Below are positions 29,622-39,111 of a DNA stretch of 64,000 nt, piece after piece. Position 1 is the first letter of the stretch. The number at the start of each line of letters is the position of its first letter. Made by a program: the position numbers and the translations under genes. The notes beneath the pieces were generated by a model. That model ran no database searches. It saw only the letters and a program-made list of their open reading frames with translations, and was not told the origin of the DNA. This DNA comes from CAWCUZ01 sp963798795. Its GTDB lineage: Bacteria > Acidobacteriota > Vicinamibacteria > Vicinamibacterales > SCN-69-37. The stretch is from positions 124,001-188,000 of the forward strand of contig CAWCUZ010000002.1 of assembly GCA_963798795.1 (NCBI GenBank), read 5' to 3'.

Positions 29622-30423
29622 GCCACCGCCTGAGCCATGCCGAGCTGCGCGTCCTGGTCGTCGACGACGAGCAGCTCGCCCGCGAGGAGCTGTGCTTCCT
29701 GCTCGGCCAGACGGCGGCGTCGAAATCGCGGGCAGGCCGGCGACGGCGTCGAGGCGCTGCGGCTGGTCGGCGCGGCTGGAGCCCGATGTGCTGTTTCTGG
29801 ACGTGCAGATGCCGGGCCTGACGGGGTTCGAGGTGGCGCGCCGGCTGCTCGAGGCGGACGTGCCCGTCCAGCTCGTCTTCGTCACGGCCTTCGACCAGTA
29901 CGCCATCGACGCGTTCTCTGTGAACGCCGTGGACTACCTGCTGAAGCCGGTCGACGCCGGACCGGCTGGAGCAGACGCTCGAGCGCGTCCGGCGAGCGGC
30001 AGGCCTCGGAGCAGGCCGCGCGGCTGCCGCTGGCGCCCGGCCGACCTGGAGAGGGTCATCGAGGCCGTCCAGGCGCGGCAGGGCCGCCGGGACCAGATCG
30101 CCATCCGGGTCGGCGAGCGTTTCGTGCTCGTCCAGGCCGAAGAGATCGTGCACGCGTCGCTCGTGGACGAGACGATCGTGGTGGTGACAAGTGCGGTGTC
30201 CGGCACGTCTAACTATCGGACGCTGGACGAACTGCAGGCCCGGCTCGACCCGGCCGTGTTCTGGCGGGTCCACCGGTCGCACCTCGTGAACATCACGAAG
30301 ATCAAGGAGATAGTCCCCTGGTTCAGCCGGAATTACATCCTGAAGATGAAGGACCCGAAGGCGACGGAGATTCCGGTCAGCCGGTCGCAGACGAAGCGGC
30401 TCCGGGAGTACCTCCAGCTCTAG
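29618..30423 (+). CDS. LytTR-family response regulator (frameshifted)
   Basis: About 268 residues. The receiver domain has the acidic pair in LVVDDEQLAREELCFLLG, the phospho-Asp in VLFLDVQMPGLTGFEV, the Thr in LVFVTAFDQYAIDAF and the Lys in VDYLLKPVD. A linker leads to a LytTR DNA-binding domain (IAIRVGERFVLVQAEEIVHA, FWRVHRSHLVNITKIKEI, IPVSRSQTKRLREYL). Frame breaks lie at about 29720, 29777, 29957 and 30045. A GTG start inside the kinase stop (GTGA at 29618) gives VSHRLSHAELRVLVVDDE and couples translation of the pair. It is the cognate regulator of the upstream LytS-type kinase. Confidence 0.87.
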
Positions 30424-30671
30424 GGTCCGAGTCCGCGGCGCCGCCCAGGCGGGAGTCGCTGTCGCCGGAAGAGTGGTTCAGCCCGGAAACCGCGGCCGCG
30501 CTGCGGCAGGGCGACGCCGCGTCACGGGCGCTGACGGAGGAGGCCCGAACCGCGCCGGCCTGGCCCGACACCGCGGGCCCGCGGTTCCCGGCGGCTGCTG
30601 CCGCCGGGCCGGTCGCCGCGAGCGCACCGCCGACTGCCCCGGCGCAGGCCCTGGGGCATCGTCCGTCGACC

Positions 30672-31190
30672 ATGGCGCGGGTCGGCGAGGAACTGCTCGC
30701 CTGGCTGAAGACGCTCGACGTCGGCGGCGGTGTACGCCACGCTCATCGTGACGTTCGGGTTCCAGGTGGCGCGCGTCGAGGGCCAGAGCATGGCGCCGAC
30801 GCTCACGATCAGGATCGGCTGATCGTCAACAAGCTCGCCTACCGGTTGCACGCGCCGCAGATCGGCGACATCGTCATGCTCTACTGGCCGGTGGACCCGG
30901 ACAAGTCGTTCGTCAAGCGGGTCGTCGGCGAACCGGGCGACACGATGCGCAGCGTGCACGGACGCGTGTATCGCAACGACGTGCCGCTGCCCGACGACTT
31001 CATCCCGCCGGAGTACCGGTCGGATGACACCTGGGGCCCGGAGATGGTGCCCGACGGCTATTACTTCGTCATGGGCGACCACCGGAACAACAGCTCCGAC
31101 AGCCGCACCTGGGGCTACGTGCCCAAGAAATACATCATCGGCAAGGTCCAGATCCGCTGGTGGCCGATCGACAACGCGCACGTGTTCTAG
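30672..31190 (+). CDS. lepB: Signal peptidase I (two frameshifts)
   Basis: A membrane serine protease that removes Sec and Tat signal peptides. After a membrane segment (AAVYATLIVTFGFQVARV), the catalytic Ser is in VEGQSMAPTL and the catalytic Lys in SFVKRVVGEPGDTM. Box D/E motifs are GYYFVMGDHRNNSSDSRTWG. Compensating indels at about 30723 and 30812 misread the segment around the active Ser. The ATG used gives about 172 residues. The same frame is open back to 30423 through a Pro/Ala-rich stretch containing PEEWFSPETAAALRQGD, so a cytoplasmic N-terminal extension is possible. The stop codon is followed at once by an 8-base repeat array. Confidence 0.88.
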   Translation: MARVGEELLAWLKTLDVGGGVRHAHRDVRVPGGARRGPEHGADAHDQDRLIVNKLAYRLHAPQIGDIVMLYWPVDPDKSFVKRVVGEPGDTMRSVHGRVYRNDVPLPDDFIPPEYRSDDTWGPEMVPDGYYFVMGDHRNNSSDSRTWGYVPKKYIIGKVQIRWWPIDNAHVF

Positions 31191-31246
31191 GATTCGAGGA
31201 TTCGAGGATTCAAGGATTCAAGGATTCAAAGATTCAAAGATTCGAG
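31191..31246. repeat. Octamer array, 7 x GATTC(A/G)A(G/A)
   Basis: Seven units in register beginning at the base after the lepB stop codon: GATTCGAG twice, GATTCAAG twice, GATTCAAA twice, GATTCGAG once, then a degenerate GACTCTCG. It is AT-richer than its surroundings and occupies the left part of the convergent lepB/acyl-CoA ligase gap. Confidence 0.95.
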
Positions 31247-31265
31247 GACTCTCGGTTCCCTTCGG

Positions 31266-31356
31266 CCTTCTGCCCTCGGCCCTCGGCCCTCGGCCTTCTG
31301 CCTTCTGCCTTCTGCCTTCTGCCTTCTGCCTTCTGCCTTCTGCCTTCTGCCTTCTG
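31266..31356. repeat. Heptamer array, 13 units of CCTTCTG and CCCTCGG
   Basis: One CCTTCTG, three CCCTCGG, then nine CCTTCTG units in perfect 7-base register, ending 3 bases before the stop codon of the acyl-CoA ligase gene (minus strand). Three partial copies of the same unit lie beside the stop codon of the M28 peptidase gene at 37024-37044. Confidence 0.97.
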
Positions 31357-31359
31357 CCT

Positions 31360-33162
31360 TCAGTACAGTCCGTCGATCTCCGCGCGGTACCGTTCCTCGA
31401 TCACACTGCGCCGCACCTTGAGCGTCGGCGTCAGTTCGCCGGCCGCGATCGTGAAGGCGCGGGGGAGCAGCGCGAACCGCTTGATTTGCTCGAAGTGCGC
31501 GAGCGGCCGATTCACGTCGTCCACGATCCTTTGAAAACGCGACACGACCTCGGGGCGGGCGACCAGGGCTCGCGCTGCCGCGTCATCGCCGGGCGGCGGC
31601 TCGCCCGCTTCCCGCGCCAGCGCGGCGGCCTCCGGCACGATCAGGGCGGCCGGAAAGCGCCGGCCATCGGCGACGAGCATGGCCTCGGCGACCAGCGGGT
31701 GGCGCCGAAGCGCCGCTTCGATCGGCTCTGGCGCGATCTTCTTGCCGCCGGAGGTCACCATCAGCTCCTTCTTGCGGCCCGTGATCCACAGCGCGCCGTC
31801 GGCGTCCAGTCGGCCGAGGTCGCCGGTATGAAACCAGCCTCCCTCGAGCGCGCGCGCCGTGTCGTCAGGCCGATCGTGGTAGCGGGCCATGACGTTCGGT
31901 CCCCGGGCGAGGACCTCGCCATCATCGGCCATCCTCAATTGCACGCCCGCGATCGGCGTGCCGACCGACCCGAGCCGGATCGCATCGAGCCGGGTGACGC
32001 ACAGGACCGGCGCCGTTTCGGTCAGCCCGTAGCCCTCGATGACGGGCACGCCCATGCCGAGCAGCCGGCGGGCGATGTCGCGCCGGAGCGGCGCGCTGCC
32101 CGAAACCGCGAACCGCAGACGACCGCCGACCGCCGCGCGCACCGCCCGAAAGACCAGCCGATCGGCCAGCCCGGTCAGGGACCGCGACCACCAGGGCGCC
32201 GGCGCGCCTTCGCCCAGACTGGCGCCGCGCGCGTCGGCAACCCGCACCGCCAGGTCGAACACGCGTCGCGACACCGCGCCGCCGCCGCGGCCGGTCGCCA
32301 GGATGCGGTCGTACAGCTTTTCGAACACGCGTGGCACGCCGGTGATCACCGTCGGGCGCGTGGCGACCAGGTCGCGCGGGACCGTGTCGAGCGACTCGGC
32401 GAACAGCATCGTGACGCCGGACGCGAGATACACGTAGGCCACCATCCGCTCGAAGGCGTGGCACAACGGCAGAAACGACAGCGCGAGGTCGTCCTCATCG
32501 AGCGCGAGCGCCTGCTGGATGCCCTCGAGATCGGCAACCAGGTTGGCGTGCGTCAGTTCCACGCCTTTCGGCTCGCCGGTCGTGCCGGACGTGTAGATGA
32601 TCGTCGCGAGATCGGAAGGGGCCACCCGCCGGGCCGCGTCGTGAAACTCGCGGCCGATGCCCCATCCGTCCATGATGCGCCGGTGGCCCCGGTCGGCGGC
32701 GTCCGCCAGCGACCCGATGGCGCCGCTCCAATCCGGCCATCGCGGCGGCGGGTCCATGCAGACGATGGTGCGAAGCGCCGGGAGATCGCGGCCGACCTCG
32801 AGCACCTTGTCGAGCTGGCCGGGCGTCGAGACGATGGCCAGCGAGGCGCCGCTGTCGCGCAGGACGAACGCGACCTGGGCGGGCGCCAGGGTCGGGTAGA
32901 CCGGCACGGTCACGCCGCCGCCGGCCAGCACGGCCAGGTCGGCCAGCAGCCACTCCGGGCGGCTCTCCGCCACGATCGCGACGCGGTCGCCGCCGGCCAT
33001 CCCGAGCGCCGACAGGCCGAGACTGATGTCGCGCACCCGCTCGACGAGCTCGCGGCCGCTGATCGGGTCGATGCCGCCGGCGCGGCAGCGGCCGAGCAGC
33101 ACGGGTTTGGGAAAGCGCCCGCTCGCAAAGAACGGCAGGAGCGCGATGGTCGGCAGCTCCAT
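31360..33162 (-). CDS. Long-chain fatty acid-CoA ligase
   Basis: A 600-residue adenylate-forming enzyme that activates fatty acids with ATP and CoA. The P-loop-like motif is ATIIYTSGTTGEPKGVELTH, with the A5 motif EGYGLTETAPVL, A7 WFHTGDLG and A8 LWITGRKKELMVTSGGKKI containing the conserved Lys. The N-terminal 70 residues and the overall length fit FAA1/FadD15-type ligases. Its ATG overlaps the inferred stop of the dehydrogenase gene (TGATG). The frame is intact although the gene upstream is broken. It is the last gene of the carD-plsC-rex-moaC direction, in line with a lipid theme shared with plsC. Confidence 0.92.
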   Translation of the reverse strand: MELPTIALLPFFASGRFPKPVLLGRCRAGGIDPISGRELVERVRDISLGLSALGMAGGDRVAIVAESRPEWLLADLAVLAGGGVTVPVYPTLAPAQVAFVLRDSGASLAIVSTPGQLDKVLEVGRDLPALRTIVCMDPPPRWPDWSGAIGSLADAADRGHRRIMDGWGIGREFHDAARRVAPSDLATIIYTSGTTGEPKGVELTHANLVADLEGIQQALALDEDDLALSFLPLCHAFERMVAYVYLASGVTMLFAESLDTVPRDLVATRPTVITGVPRVFEKLYDRILATGRGGGAVSRRVFDLAVRVADARGASLGEGAPAPWWSRSLTGLADRLVFRAVRAAVGGRLRFAVSGSAPLRRDIARRLLGMGVPVIEGYGLTETAPVLCVTRLDAIRLGSVGTPIAGVQLRMADDGEVLARGPNVMARYHDRPDDTARALEGGWFHTGDLGRLDADGALWITGRKKELMVTSGGKKIAPEPIEAALRRHPLVAEAMLVADGRRFPAALIVPEAAALAREAGEPPPGDDAAARALVARPEVVSRFQRIVDDVNRPLAHFEQIKRFALLPRAFTIAAGELTPTLKVRRSVIEERYRAEIDGLY

Positions 33163-34140
33163 CAGTAGCCCGCCTGCTTGTCGACGACGTTGAGGAGCGG
33201 TTCGCCGCGGCGGAAGCGGCCGAGGTTGTCGAGAAACAGCCGTACAGCCGGGCGCCAGTAGTCGCCCGCGAACGCGGCGGTATGCGGCGTGATCAGCAGG
33301 TTTGGCGCGCGCCACAGCGGACTGTCGGGCCGCGAGCGGCTCCCGCTGAAAGGCGTCCAGTCCGGCGCCGGCCAACTCTCGCCGTTCGAGCGCGCGCGCG
33401 AGCGCCGGCTCGTCTACCAGGCGGCCGCGAGCCACGTTGACCAGGAAGGCCGTGCGCTTCATCAGCCGGAACTCACGCTCCCCCATCATCGTACGGGTCG
33501 AGGATGTCGTCGGCGCGGCGAGCACGAGGGCGTCGGCGGAGGGCAGCAGATCCGGCAGCCGATCGGGCGCAGCGACCTCGCTGACGCCCGCCGGGACCGG
33601 CTGATCGAGACGCCGTCGAATACCCAGTACGCGCATCCCGAGCGCCGACGCCATCGCCGCCACCCGACCCCCGATCGAGCCAAGGCCGACGACGAGCAGC
33701 GTGGAGTGTGACAGGGCGGCGGCTTCGCGGGTCGACAGCTCCTGCTGCGCCCAGCGCCGTTCGATCTGGCTGGCGAACGCGCGCGGCAGGCCGCGGCGCA
33801 GCGCCAGCAGCAGGCTCAGCGCGTGTTCGGCGATGGCCTCGCTGTACAGCCCACGGGCATTCGTCACGATGACGGGCCGGTCGACGACGCCCGGAACGAG
33901 CACGCCGCCGACGCCCACGGCGGAGCTGTGAATCCAGCGGAGCCGCCGGGCGCCGGCGACTTCGTCGGGCCGGAGCCGGGTCGCGAACAGCACGTCGGCG
34001 GTCGGGATGAGCGCGCGTCGCGATGCGGCGTCGCGCGCGTCCAGAATCTCGTCATCCGGCAGAGCGCCGGCGAGCTCGCGAACGGACGATGGCGGAATCG
34101 ACCACACCGGCGGATCGTGGATGGCGACCACAATGCGCAT
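33162..34140 (-). CDS. D-2-hydroxyacid dehydrogenase (one frameshift)
   Basis: About 325 residues, NAD-dependent. The Rossmann motif is LLVVGLGSIGGRVAAMASAL, followed by the catalytic Arg region (VNVARGRLVDEPALARAL) and the Glu segment (GAGLDAFQREPL). After correcting one base at about 33325, the catalytic His appears in LLITPHTAAFAGDYW and the protein ends at TGA 33162-33164, overlapping the next ATG. MRIVVAIHDPP is the start. Without the correction the frame would fuse falsely to the acyl-CoA ligase. The substrate (glyoxylate, phosphoglycerate or another 2-oxo acid) is not determined. Confidence 0.85.
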
Positions 34141-34151
34141 GGCGGCCGCGC

Positions 34152-34648
34152 TCAGCGGCGACGATAGACTCCGCCGCGGCCGCCGCGCTTTTCGAGCAGC
34201 CGGATGCGGCCGATCACCATCGCACGGTCGACGGCCTTGAGCATGTCGTACAGCGTGAGCGCCGCCACCGACACGGCGACGAGCGCCTCCATCTCGACGC
34301 CGGTCCGCCCGACGGTCGCCACCCGCGATTGAATCCGGTAGCCGCGCCGGGTGGGCGTGAGGTCCACGTCCACCTGCGTGAGCGGCGAGCGGATGGCACA
34401 GGGGGATCAGCTCCGCGGTCCGCTTGGCCGCCAGGATGCCGGCGAGCCGCGCCGTCTGCAGCGGGTCGCCCTTGCGCACGGCCTTGCGGCGAATCGCGCT
34501 GCGCGCGGCGGCGCTCATGCGCACTTCGCCTTCCGCGACAGCCTCGCGCGCCGTCTCGGCCTTGTCCGCCGACGTCCACCATCCGCACGCGGCCGCGGGC
34601 GTCGACGTGCGACAGCGACGACGGGCCGGTCCTACGTTTGGTGGGCAT
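34152..34648 (-). CDS. moaC: Cyclic pyranopterin monophosphate synthase (frameshifted)
   Basis: Second step of molybdenum-cofactor biosynthesis, forming cPMP from the MoaA product. Signature blocks are RVRMVDV near the N-terminus, KGDPLQTARLAGILAAKRTA, then ELIPLCHPL, and RVATVGRTGVEMEALVAVSV with TLYDMLKAVDRAM. The frame breaks at about 34400 and 34575, each by one base. The length is about 165 residues, normal for the family. It starts almost immediately after rex and ends 11 bases before the dehydrogenase. No other moa or moe genes are in the window. Confidence 0.88.
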
Positions 34649-34651
34649 CGC

Positions 34652-35312
34652 TCATCCTCGGCGTCGCGGGCGAGGAAGAACGACAGGCTCTCGAGCGACA
34701 CCGTCAGGTCCACGTTCTTGAGCTTCACGTGCCGGCGGCACCTTCAGCGTGCCGGGCGAGAAATTGAGAATCGCCCGGATCGCCGGCCTGCACCGCCGTG
34801 TTGACGACGGCCTGCGCCGATTCGGCCGGCACGGCGATGACGGCGATGTCGATGGCGTCGCGCCGGACGATGCGGCGAAACTCCTCGATGTCGTCGATCC
34901 GCACGCCCCCTTTCGACCGGCGCCCGATCTTGGACCGCTCCGTGTCGAACAGCGCGACGATGCTGAAGCCCTCCTGGCGGAACCCGGGATAGTCCGCCAG
35001 GGCGAGGCCGAGGTTCCCCGCGCCCAGAATCGCGACCCGAACCGGCCGGTCGAGTCCAAGGATGGCGCGCAGATGGCGCTTCAGTTCCTTGACGTAGTAG
35101 CCGACGCCGCGCACGCCGAACTCGCCAAAATAGGCGAGATCCTTCCGGATCTGCGCGGCATTGAGGTGGAACTGCTCGGCCAGCGCCTTCGAGGAGATGG
35201 TCTTCACGCCCGCGGCGTCGAGCGTGTTCAGGCATCGCAGGTACACCGACAGCCGCCCGGCGGTCAGCTCAGAAACCTGGTCGGAAGGCGCGCGCTTGTT
35301 CCGTTCCGGCAC
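34652..35312 (-). CDS. rex: Redox-sensing transcriptional repressor Rex (frameshifted)
   Basis: About 220 residues. Rex represses fermentation and respiration genes and releases DNA when NADH/NAD+ rises. The winged helix includes AAQIRKDLAYFGEFGVRG and the Rossmann domain VAILGAGNLGLALADYPGF, then VALFDTERSKIG. The C-terminal domain-swap helix reads LKNVDLTVSLESLSFFLARD. Indels at about 34735 and 34780, around ILNFSPGTLKVP, move the C-terminus to another frame, and the exact stop (34652) is approximate. moaC follows within a few bases, so a redox sensor leads the moaC-dehydrogenase-ligase genes. Confidence 0.9.
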
Positions 35313-35324
35313 AAGCGCAGGATT

Positions 35325-36070
35325 CTAGCAGCTTGGATCGGTGTTTTGCCCGGCCTGCCCGGCGTCGAACGCCGCCCGGACGCCGGCGATGAGCGCGTCG
35401 CGGTCGTCGAAGGTGAGGCCTCGGGTGTTCACCGGGGGCGCGAAGGCCACGGTGATCGTCACCGGCCGGATGAGGGGGCTGCCCTTGCGCATCGCATCGC
35501 GCCCGCCGCTGACAACGACCGGCACGACCGGGACCTGCGCCTTGATCGCCATGACGAAGCCGCCCTTCTTGAACGGCAGCAGCTCGCCCGTCCGGCTGCG
35601 CGTGCCTTCCGGAAAGATGAGGAACGAGTTGCCTGCGCGAGAGCGCGTCGGCGGCGCGGTCGACCGCCGGCCGAGCTCTGGTCGCGGTTCGCCCGTTCGA
35701 CGGGCACGAAACCCGCGGCGTCGAACACCCAGACCAGCACCGGCAGGCGCCGAAGCTCGGCCTTGTAGAGCACGCGCACGCGCGGAAAGAGGCGCCGCAG
35801 CGCGAGGAACACCGCGGGAGGGTCGATGTTGCTGCTGTGATTCGCGGCGTAGACGGCCGCCCGCCCGTGCTGGACGTGCTCGGACCCGGTCACCTGAAGA
35901 CAGATGCCGGCCAGGCCGAACGCCATCCGGATCCCGAGCGCGCCCGCGGCAAACAACGCGGACGGCCGCCGCGACACGAGCGTCCAGAGCAGAACCGGCG
36001 GGTCCGAGGATGAGGACGTACAGCCGAGGGCGACTATCGCGGCCAGCGTCCGCACTGCAGCGGCGAGCAT
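35325..36070 (-). CDS. plsC: 1-acyl-sn-glycerol-3-phosphate acyltransferase (frameshifted)
   Basis: Adds the second acyl chain to make phosphatidic acid at the membrane. The HX4D motif is in YAANHSSNIDPPAVFLAL and the glycerol-phosphate-site block FVPVERANRDQS follows; the ending VPVVPVVVSGGRDAM with RPVTITVAFAPPV is typical. An N-terminal hydrophobic segment is present. Indels at about 36005, 35695 and 35640 scramble short stretches, including the FPEGTRS motif, which appears as SFRKARAAGRAS in the wrong frame. It ends 12 bases before the rex start, in the same direction. Confidence 0.85.
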
Positions 36071-36116
36071 GGCGGGAGCGGACCCGCGCGCGGAGCCGGA
36101 TGGACCCGGCCCCGTG

Positions 36117-36715
36117 TTACGACGCGCGCGCCGCGCGACGAGCCGGAGCGACGCGCGCGGCCGCCGCGGCCGCGGCTTGGCGCGCGTGGCCTTGGCCGCC
36201 TTGGCGCGGGCCGCGTTGCGGGCCTTGACCGCGAAGCAGCGCTCGAGCGCCTGCTCGACCTTGCCCTCGACGTCCGGCGTCTTCTCGCCGAGCACTTCGG
36301 TGATTTCGGACACCACCAGGAACTTGGCCCGGTCGAGCATGCGCTTCTCGCGGAACGACAGGCTCTTGGACTTGCTCAGGAACGTCAGGCTCTTGAGCAC
36401 CTCGACGACGTCGTAGATCGAACCCGTGCGCATCCGGTCGGAGTTGTCCTTGAAGCGGCCCTTCCAGTTCTGATGGCTGTCGATCTTGCCGTCGCCGAGC
36501 AGCTTGAACAGCCGATCGACCTCGCGATCGCTCATGGCGCGCCGCAGGCCGACGCCGTCGACGTTGTCCACCGGAACGAAGACCGTCGTCTCGTTTGCCA
36601 TGCGGAGCTGATAGAACCCGCAGGTCGTCCCCATGATGGTCTTGGTTTCGATGCGCTCGATGACGCCGAGACCATGATTCGGGTAGATGACCTTGTCGCC
36701 GATCTCAAATGCCAC
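36117..36715 (-). CDS. CarD-family transcriptional regulator
   Basis: About 199 residues. CarD proteins bind the RNA polymerase beta subunit and stabilise open complexes at promoters, rRNA promoters in particular. The RNAP-interaction Tudor-like domain is clear (FEIGDKVIYPNHGLGVIERI, VPVDNVDGVGLRR), and the helical DNA-binding domain follows (EVLKSLTFLSKSKSLSFREK, then KRMLDRAKFLVVSEITEV). The tail is an Ala/Lys/Arg-rich stretch of about 40 residues. The start is GTG at 36715 with a GGGGG ribosome-binding site. The uncorrected frame runs into plsC; the TAA at 36117 needs one base correction in the tail. Confidence 0.87.
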
Positions 36716-37049
36716 GTGACCCCCGGGAATGAATGGTGACTGCAGGCTGGCGTGCAACGTGCAGAACTTCACAATTATACTCGAACGGCCCCGGGTCAAT
36801 CAACGGGAAAGCACAGAAAACTAAGGGGTTCCGGCGTTTTCGCCGTCTCTTTCCGGTGGAGTACGCGCCCTAAGCCACGGCAGTCACGGGAGTTAGGACC
36901 TCAGGTCCCTCAAGGTCCCAAAGGCGACCGTGTCGATTGACGCTGGCCCGATCGCGATTGAAGATTGCCAATCGCCGATTGCCGGTGCCTCTCAGGTCCG
37001 TCGGGTCCCGAGGGACCAACCTCACTTCTGCCTTCTGCCTTCTGCCTTG
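36716..37049. other. Intergenic region upstream of carD and 3' of the M28 gene
   Basis: No convincing gene is seen. It should hold the carD promoter near its left end (AT-rich CACAATTATACTCGAAC around 36770). Scattered short direct repeats occur (GATTGAAGATTGCC, GCCGATTGCC near 36955; ACCTCAGGTCCCTCAAGGTCCC near 36898). The right end holds three CCTTCTG-type heptamers next to the M28 stop codon. Confidence 0.5.
37024..37044. repeat. Short heptamer array, 3 x (A/C)CTTCTG-type
   Basis: ACTTCTG followed by two CCTTCTG units, five bases beyond the stop codon of the M28 peptidase gene. It is the same unit as the 13-copy array at 31266. Confidence 0.85.
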
Positions 37050-39015
37050 TCACTTCTTGATAATCTCCGCCTTGCTCCCGAACCCGGTCCGCGGCCCTTG
37101 TTGTCGCGGACCAGCGCCGGTCGGTGTTCGCGATCGAGAAGCCCGTCTCATAGACGAGCTGCGCGATGCGCGCCATCTTCGGGAACAGGATCTTGTCCAC
37201 CGTGTCGCTGACGCGGTGGTAGTCGGGGTGCAGGCCGGTCGTGAAGAACGCGATCGGGATGCCCTTGGCCGCGTAGCTGTAGTGGTCGCTGCGCGTGTAG
37301 ACGCTCTCCGGGTCGTTCGGATCGTTCAGCTCGTAGTCGAGCGCGAGCGGCTTCGACATCGCGTCGTTCTGCTCGACGATGATGTTGTGCAGGTCGGTGC
37401 TGATGCGATCGGCGCCGACGACGAAGAGGCGTGTTGGTGTAGTCGCCTTCGAGGTTGTCGCAGTCGTCGCGGCCGACCATGTCCATGTTGAGCTGCGCCT
37501 GGACCTTGTCGAGCGGCACGACCGGAAAGTCGGCGTTGTACCGGGAGCCCATAGAGCCCCGCCTCTTCGCCCGCGTGCCAGACGAACACGACCGAGCGCT
37601 TCGGCTTCGGCCCGGTGGCGAACGCCTTGGCGATCGCCAGCTCCGACGTCGATCCGGACCCGTCATCGTCGGCGCCGTTGTTGATGAAGTCGCGCTGATC
37701 GAACGGGCGGCAGCGACGGCCGGGGCCGCCCCGGCTCCGCCCGCGGCCCGCGCCGCCACGTCCGGCACCGCCGCCACGGCGGCCGGCGCTGTTCTGCGCG
37801 TCTTGCCGGCCTTGGCGACGGCGGCAACGCCACGGGGCTGCGCCGGCGGCAGCCGGTCGGGGTCGGCTGACCCCGTCCGCCGCCCGTCTGGCTGTAGCCG
37901 ATGTGATCGAGGTGCGCGCCGAAGAGCACGTACGTGTCCTTCAGCGTCGGGTCCGTGCCCTCGACCATGCCGACGACGTTTCGGGTGAGCTGCTCGTGGA
38001 CCGACCTCGAAGTCGTTGTCGATGTTGACGGCGATCTGCACGTTCGCGAGCGCCAACGGCGTCAGCGGCTCACCTTTTTCGGCCTTGGCCTTGAGGTCGG
38101 CGAACTTCGACGGGGCTGGCGAACAGCGACTCGAAGAACGTCTCGTCGCCGGTGAACTGCGGCGGCACCGGGTCGTCCACTCGCTGCACGGCTGGTCAGG
38201 TCGCCTGGACCGTTGCCCCGCCGCGGCCGCGTCCGCCGCCGCCGAAGCCGCGCCCGCCCGAGCCGCGACCGCGGCCCTGGAGCTGCTGCTGGGCGGTGCT
38301 GCACGGCCTGCGTCGCCTGCTGCGAGGGCGGCCTGCGCCTTCGCCAGCGCTTCCTCGGCCGGCGTGGGCGGCGCGGGCGCCGGCGAGAATCCAATCGCGG
38401 CGCTGGCGCCGAAGGTGTTGATGGCCGCCGCGCCACCGCCGCCGCGCCCGCCGCGTCCGCCGCGCCCGCCGCCGCCCGGGCCGGCGCGAGGTTGGGCATC
38501 CAGACCACGAGCTTGTCCTTCACGTCGCGGCCCTGGTAGTCGGCCGGCTGACCGTAGCCGACGAACTCGGCACCGGTGAAGCGTCAGCGTCTGCTTGCCG
38601 CCCGAGTTGGCGCGAACGTCACGTGATCGCCGTGCTTGAAGGTCTTCGTCTGGCCGTTGACGGTCGACGGTCACGCTGGAATTGCGCGTGACCTTGTAGC
38701 CCTTCAGCTTCACGTTCTCGAAGTACGTGCCGTCGTCGCCGAGCGGCTTGACGCCCCACTCCTTCAGGTGGTCGGCCACGTACGGGCGGCCGAGACCGTA
38801 GCCCTCGGTGAATACCTGGCGTCCCTGCAGCTCGTCGGACGAGAGGTAGGTCAGCCACTCCTGCATATCCGGCTTCGTTGATCTGGCGCGTACTTGACGC
38901 CCTTGGCCGGCTGAGGTGCCTGCGCGAGGAGCCAGGGGTGGGCCAGCGCCATGGCAAACGCCACCGCCGCGCCCGCCGAGAGTCTCCAGAGTCTCCGGTA
39001 AGAGGTGCGAATCAT
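37050..39015 (-). CDS. Exported M28-family zinc peptidase with RGG-rich insert (frameshifted)
   Basis: About 650 residues with a signal peptide (SAGAAVAFAMALAHPWLLAQ). An N-terminal domain (EWLTYLSSDELQGRQVFTEG) is followed by the M28 catalytic domain: LFGAHLDHIGYSQ (zinc His and Asp), SVVFVWHAGEEAGLYGS (Glu pair), LNMDMVGRDDCDN and TTGLHPDYHRVSDT (last His). Between them are low-complexity Gly/Arg/Ala stretches, for example LQGRGRGSGGRGFGGGGRGR. Many single-base indels fall there and elsewhere. A GGAGG site 10 bases before ATG 39015 supports the start. The corrected C-terminus is GFGSKAEIIKK with TGA at 37050. It probably works as an aminopeptidase on external peptides. Confidence 0.82.
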
Positions 39016-39111
39016 GATGAAAAAGCCTCCAGCGGCGGGCTGGGCCGCCCGGCGCCGCCGGTAGCATAGCAAATTGGCGGTCGGCTTTCGGTTTTCGGCG
39101 GGCCAAATCGA

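Noticed and set aside
31360..34728. A single 1122-residue open frame spanning the acyl-CoA ligase, dehydrogenase, moaC fragments and the Rex C-terminus
   Set aside because: It arises because indels remove stops. Motifs of four separate families lie in it, two catalytic segments are in other frames, and a TGATG junction at 33160-33164 gives a proper gene boundary.
35459..36799. A CarD-PlsC fusion protein of 446 residues
   Set aside because: The frame passes through the Ala/Arg-rich CarD tail, where one base correction gives TAA at 36117. CarD and PlsC are not a known fusion, and plsC has its own ATG with a hydrophobic start.
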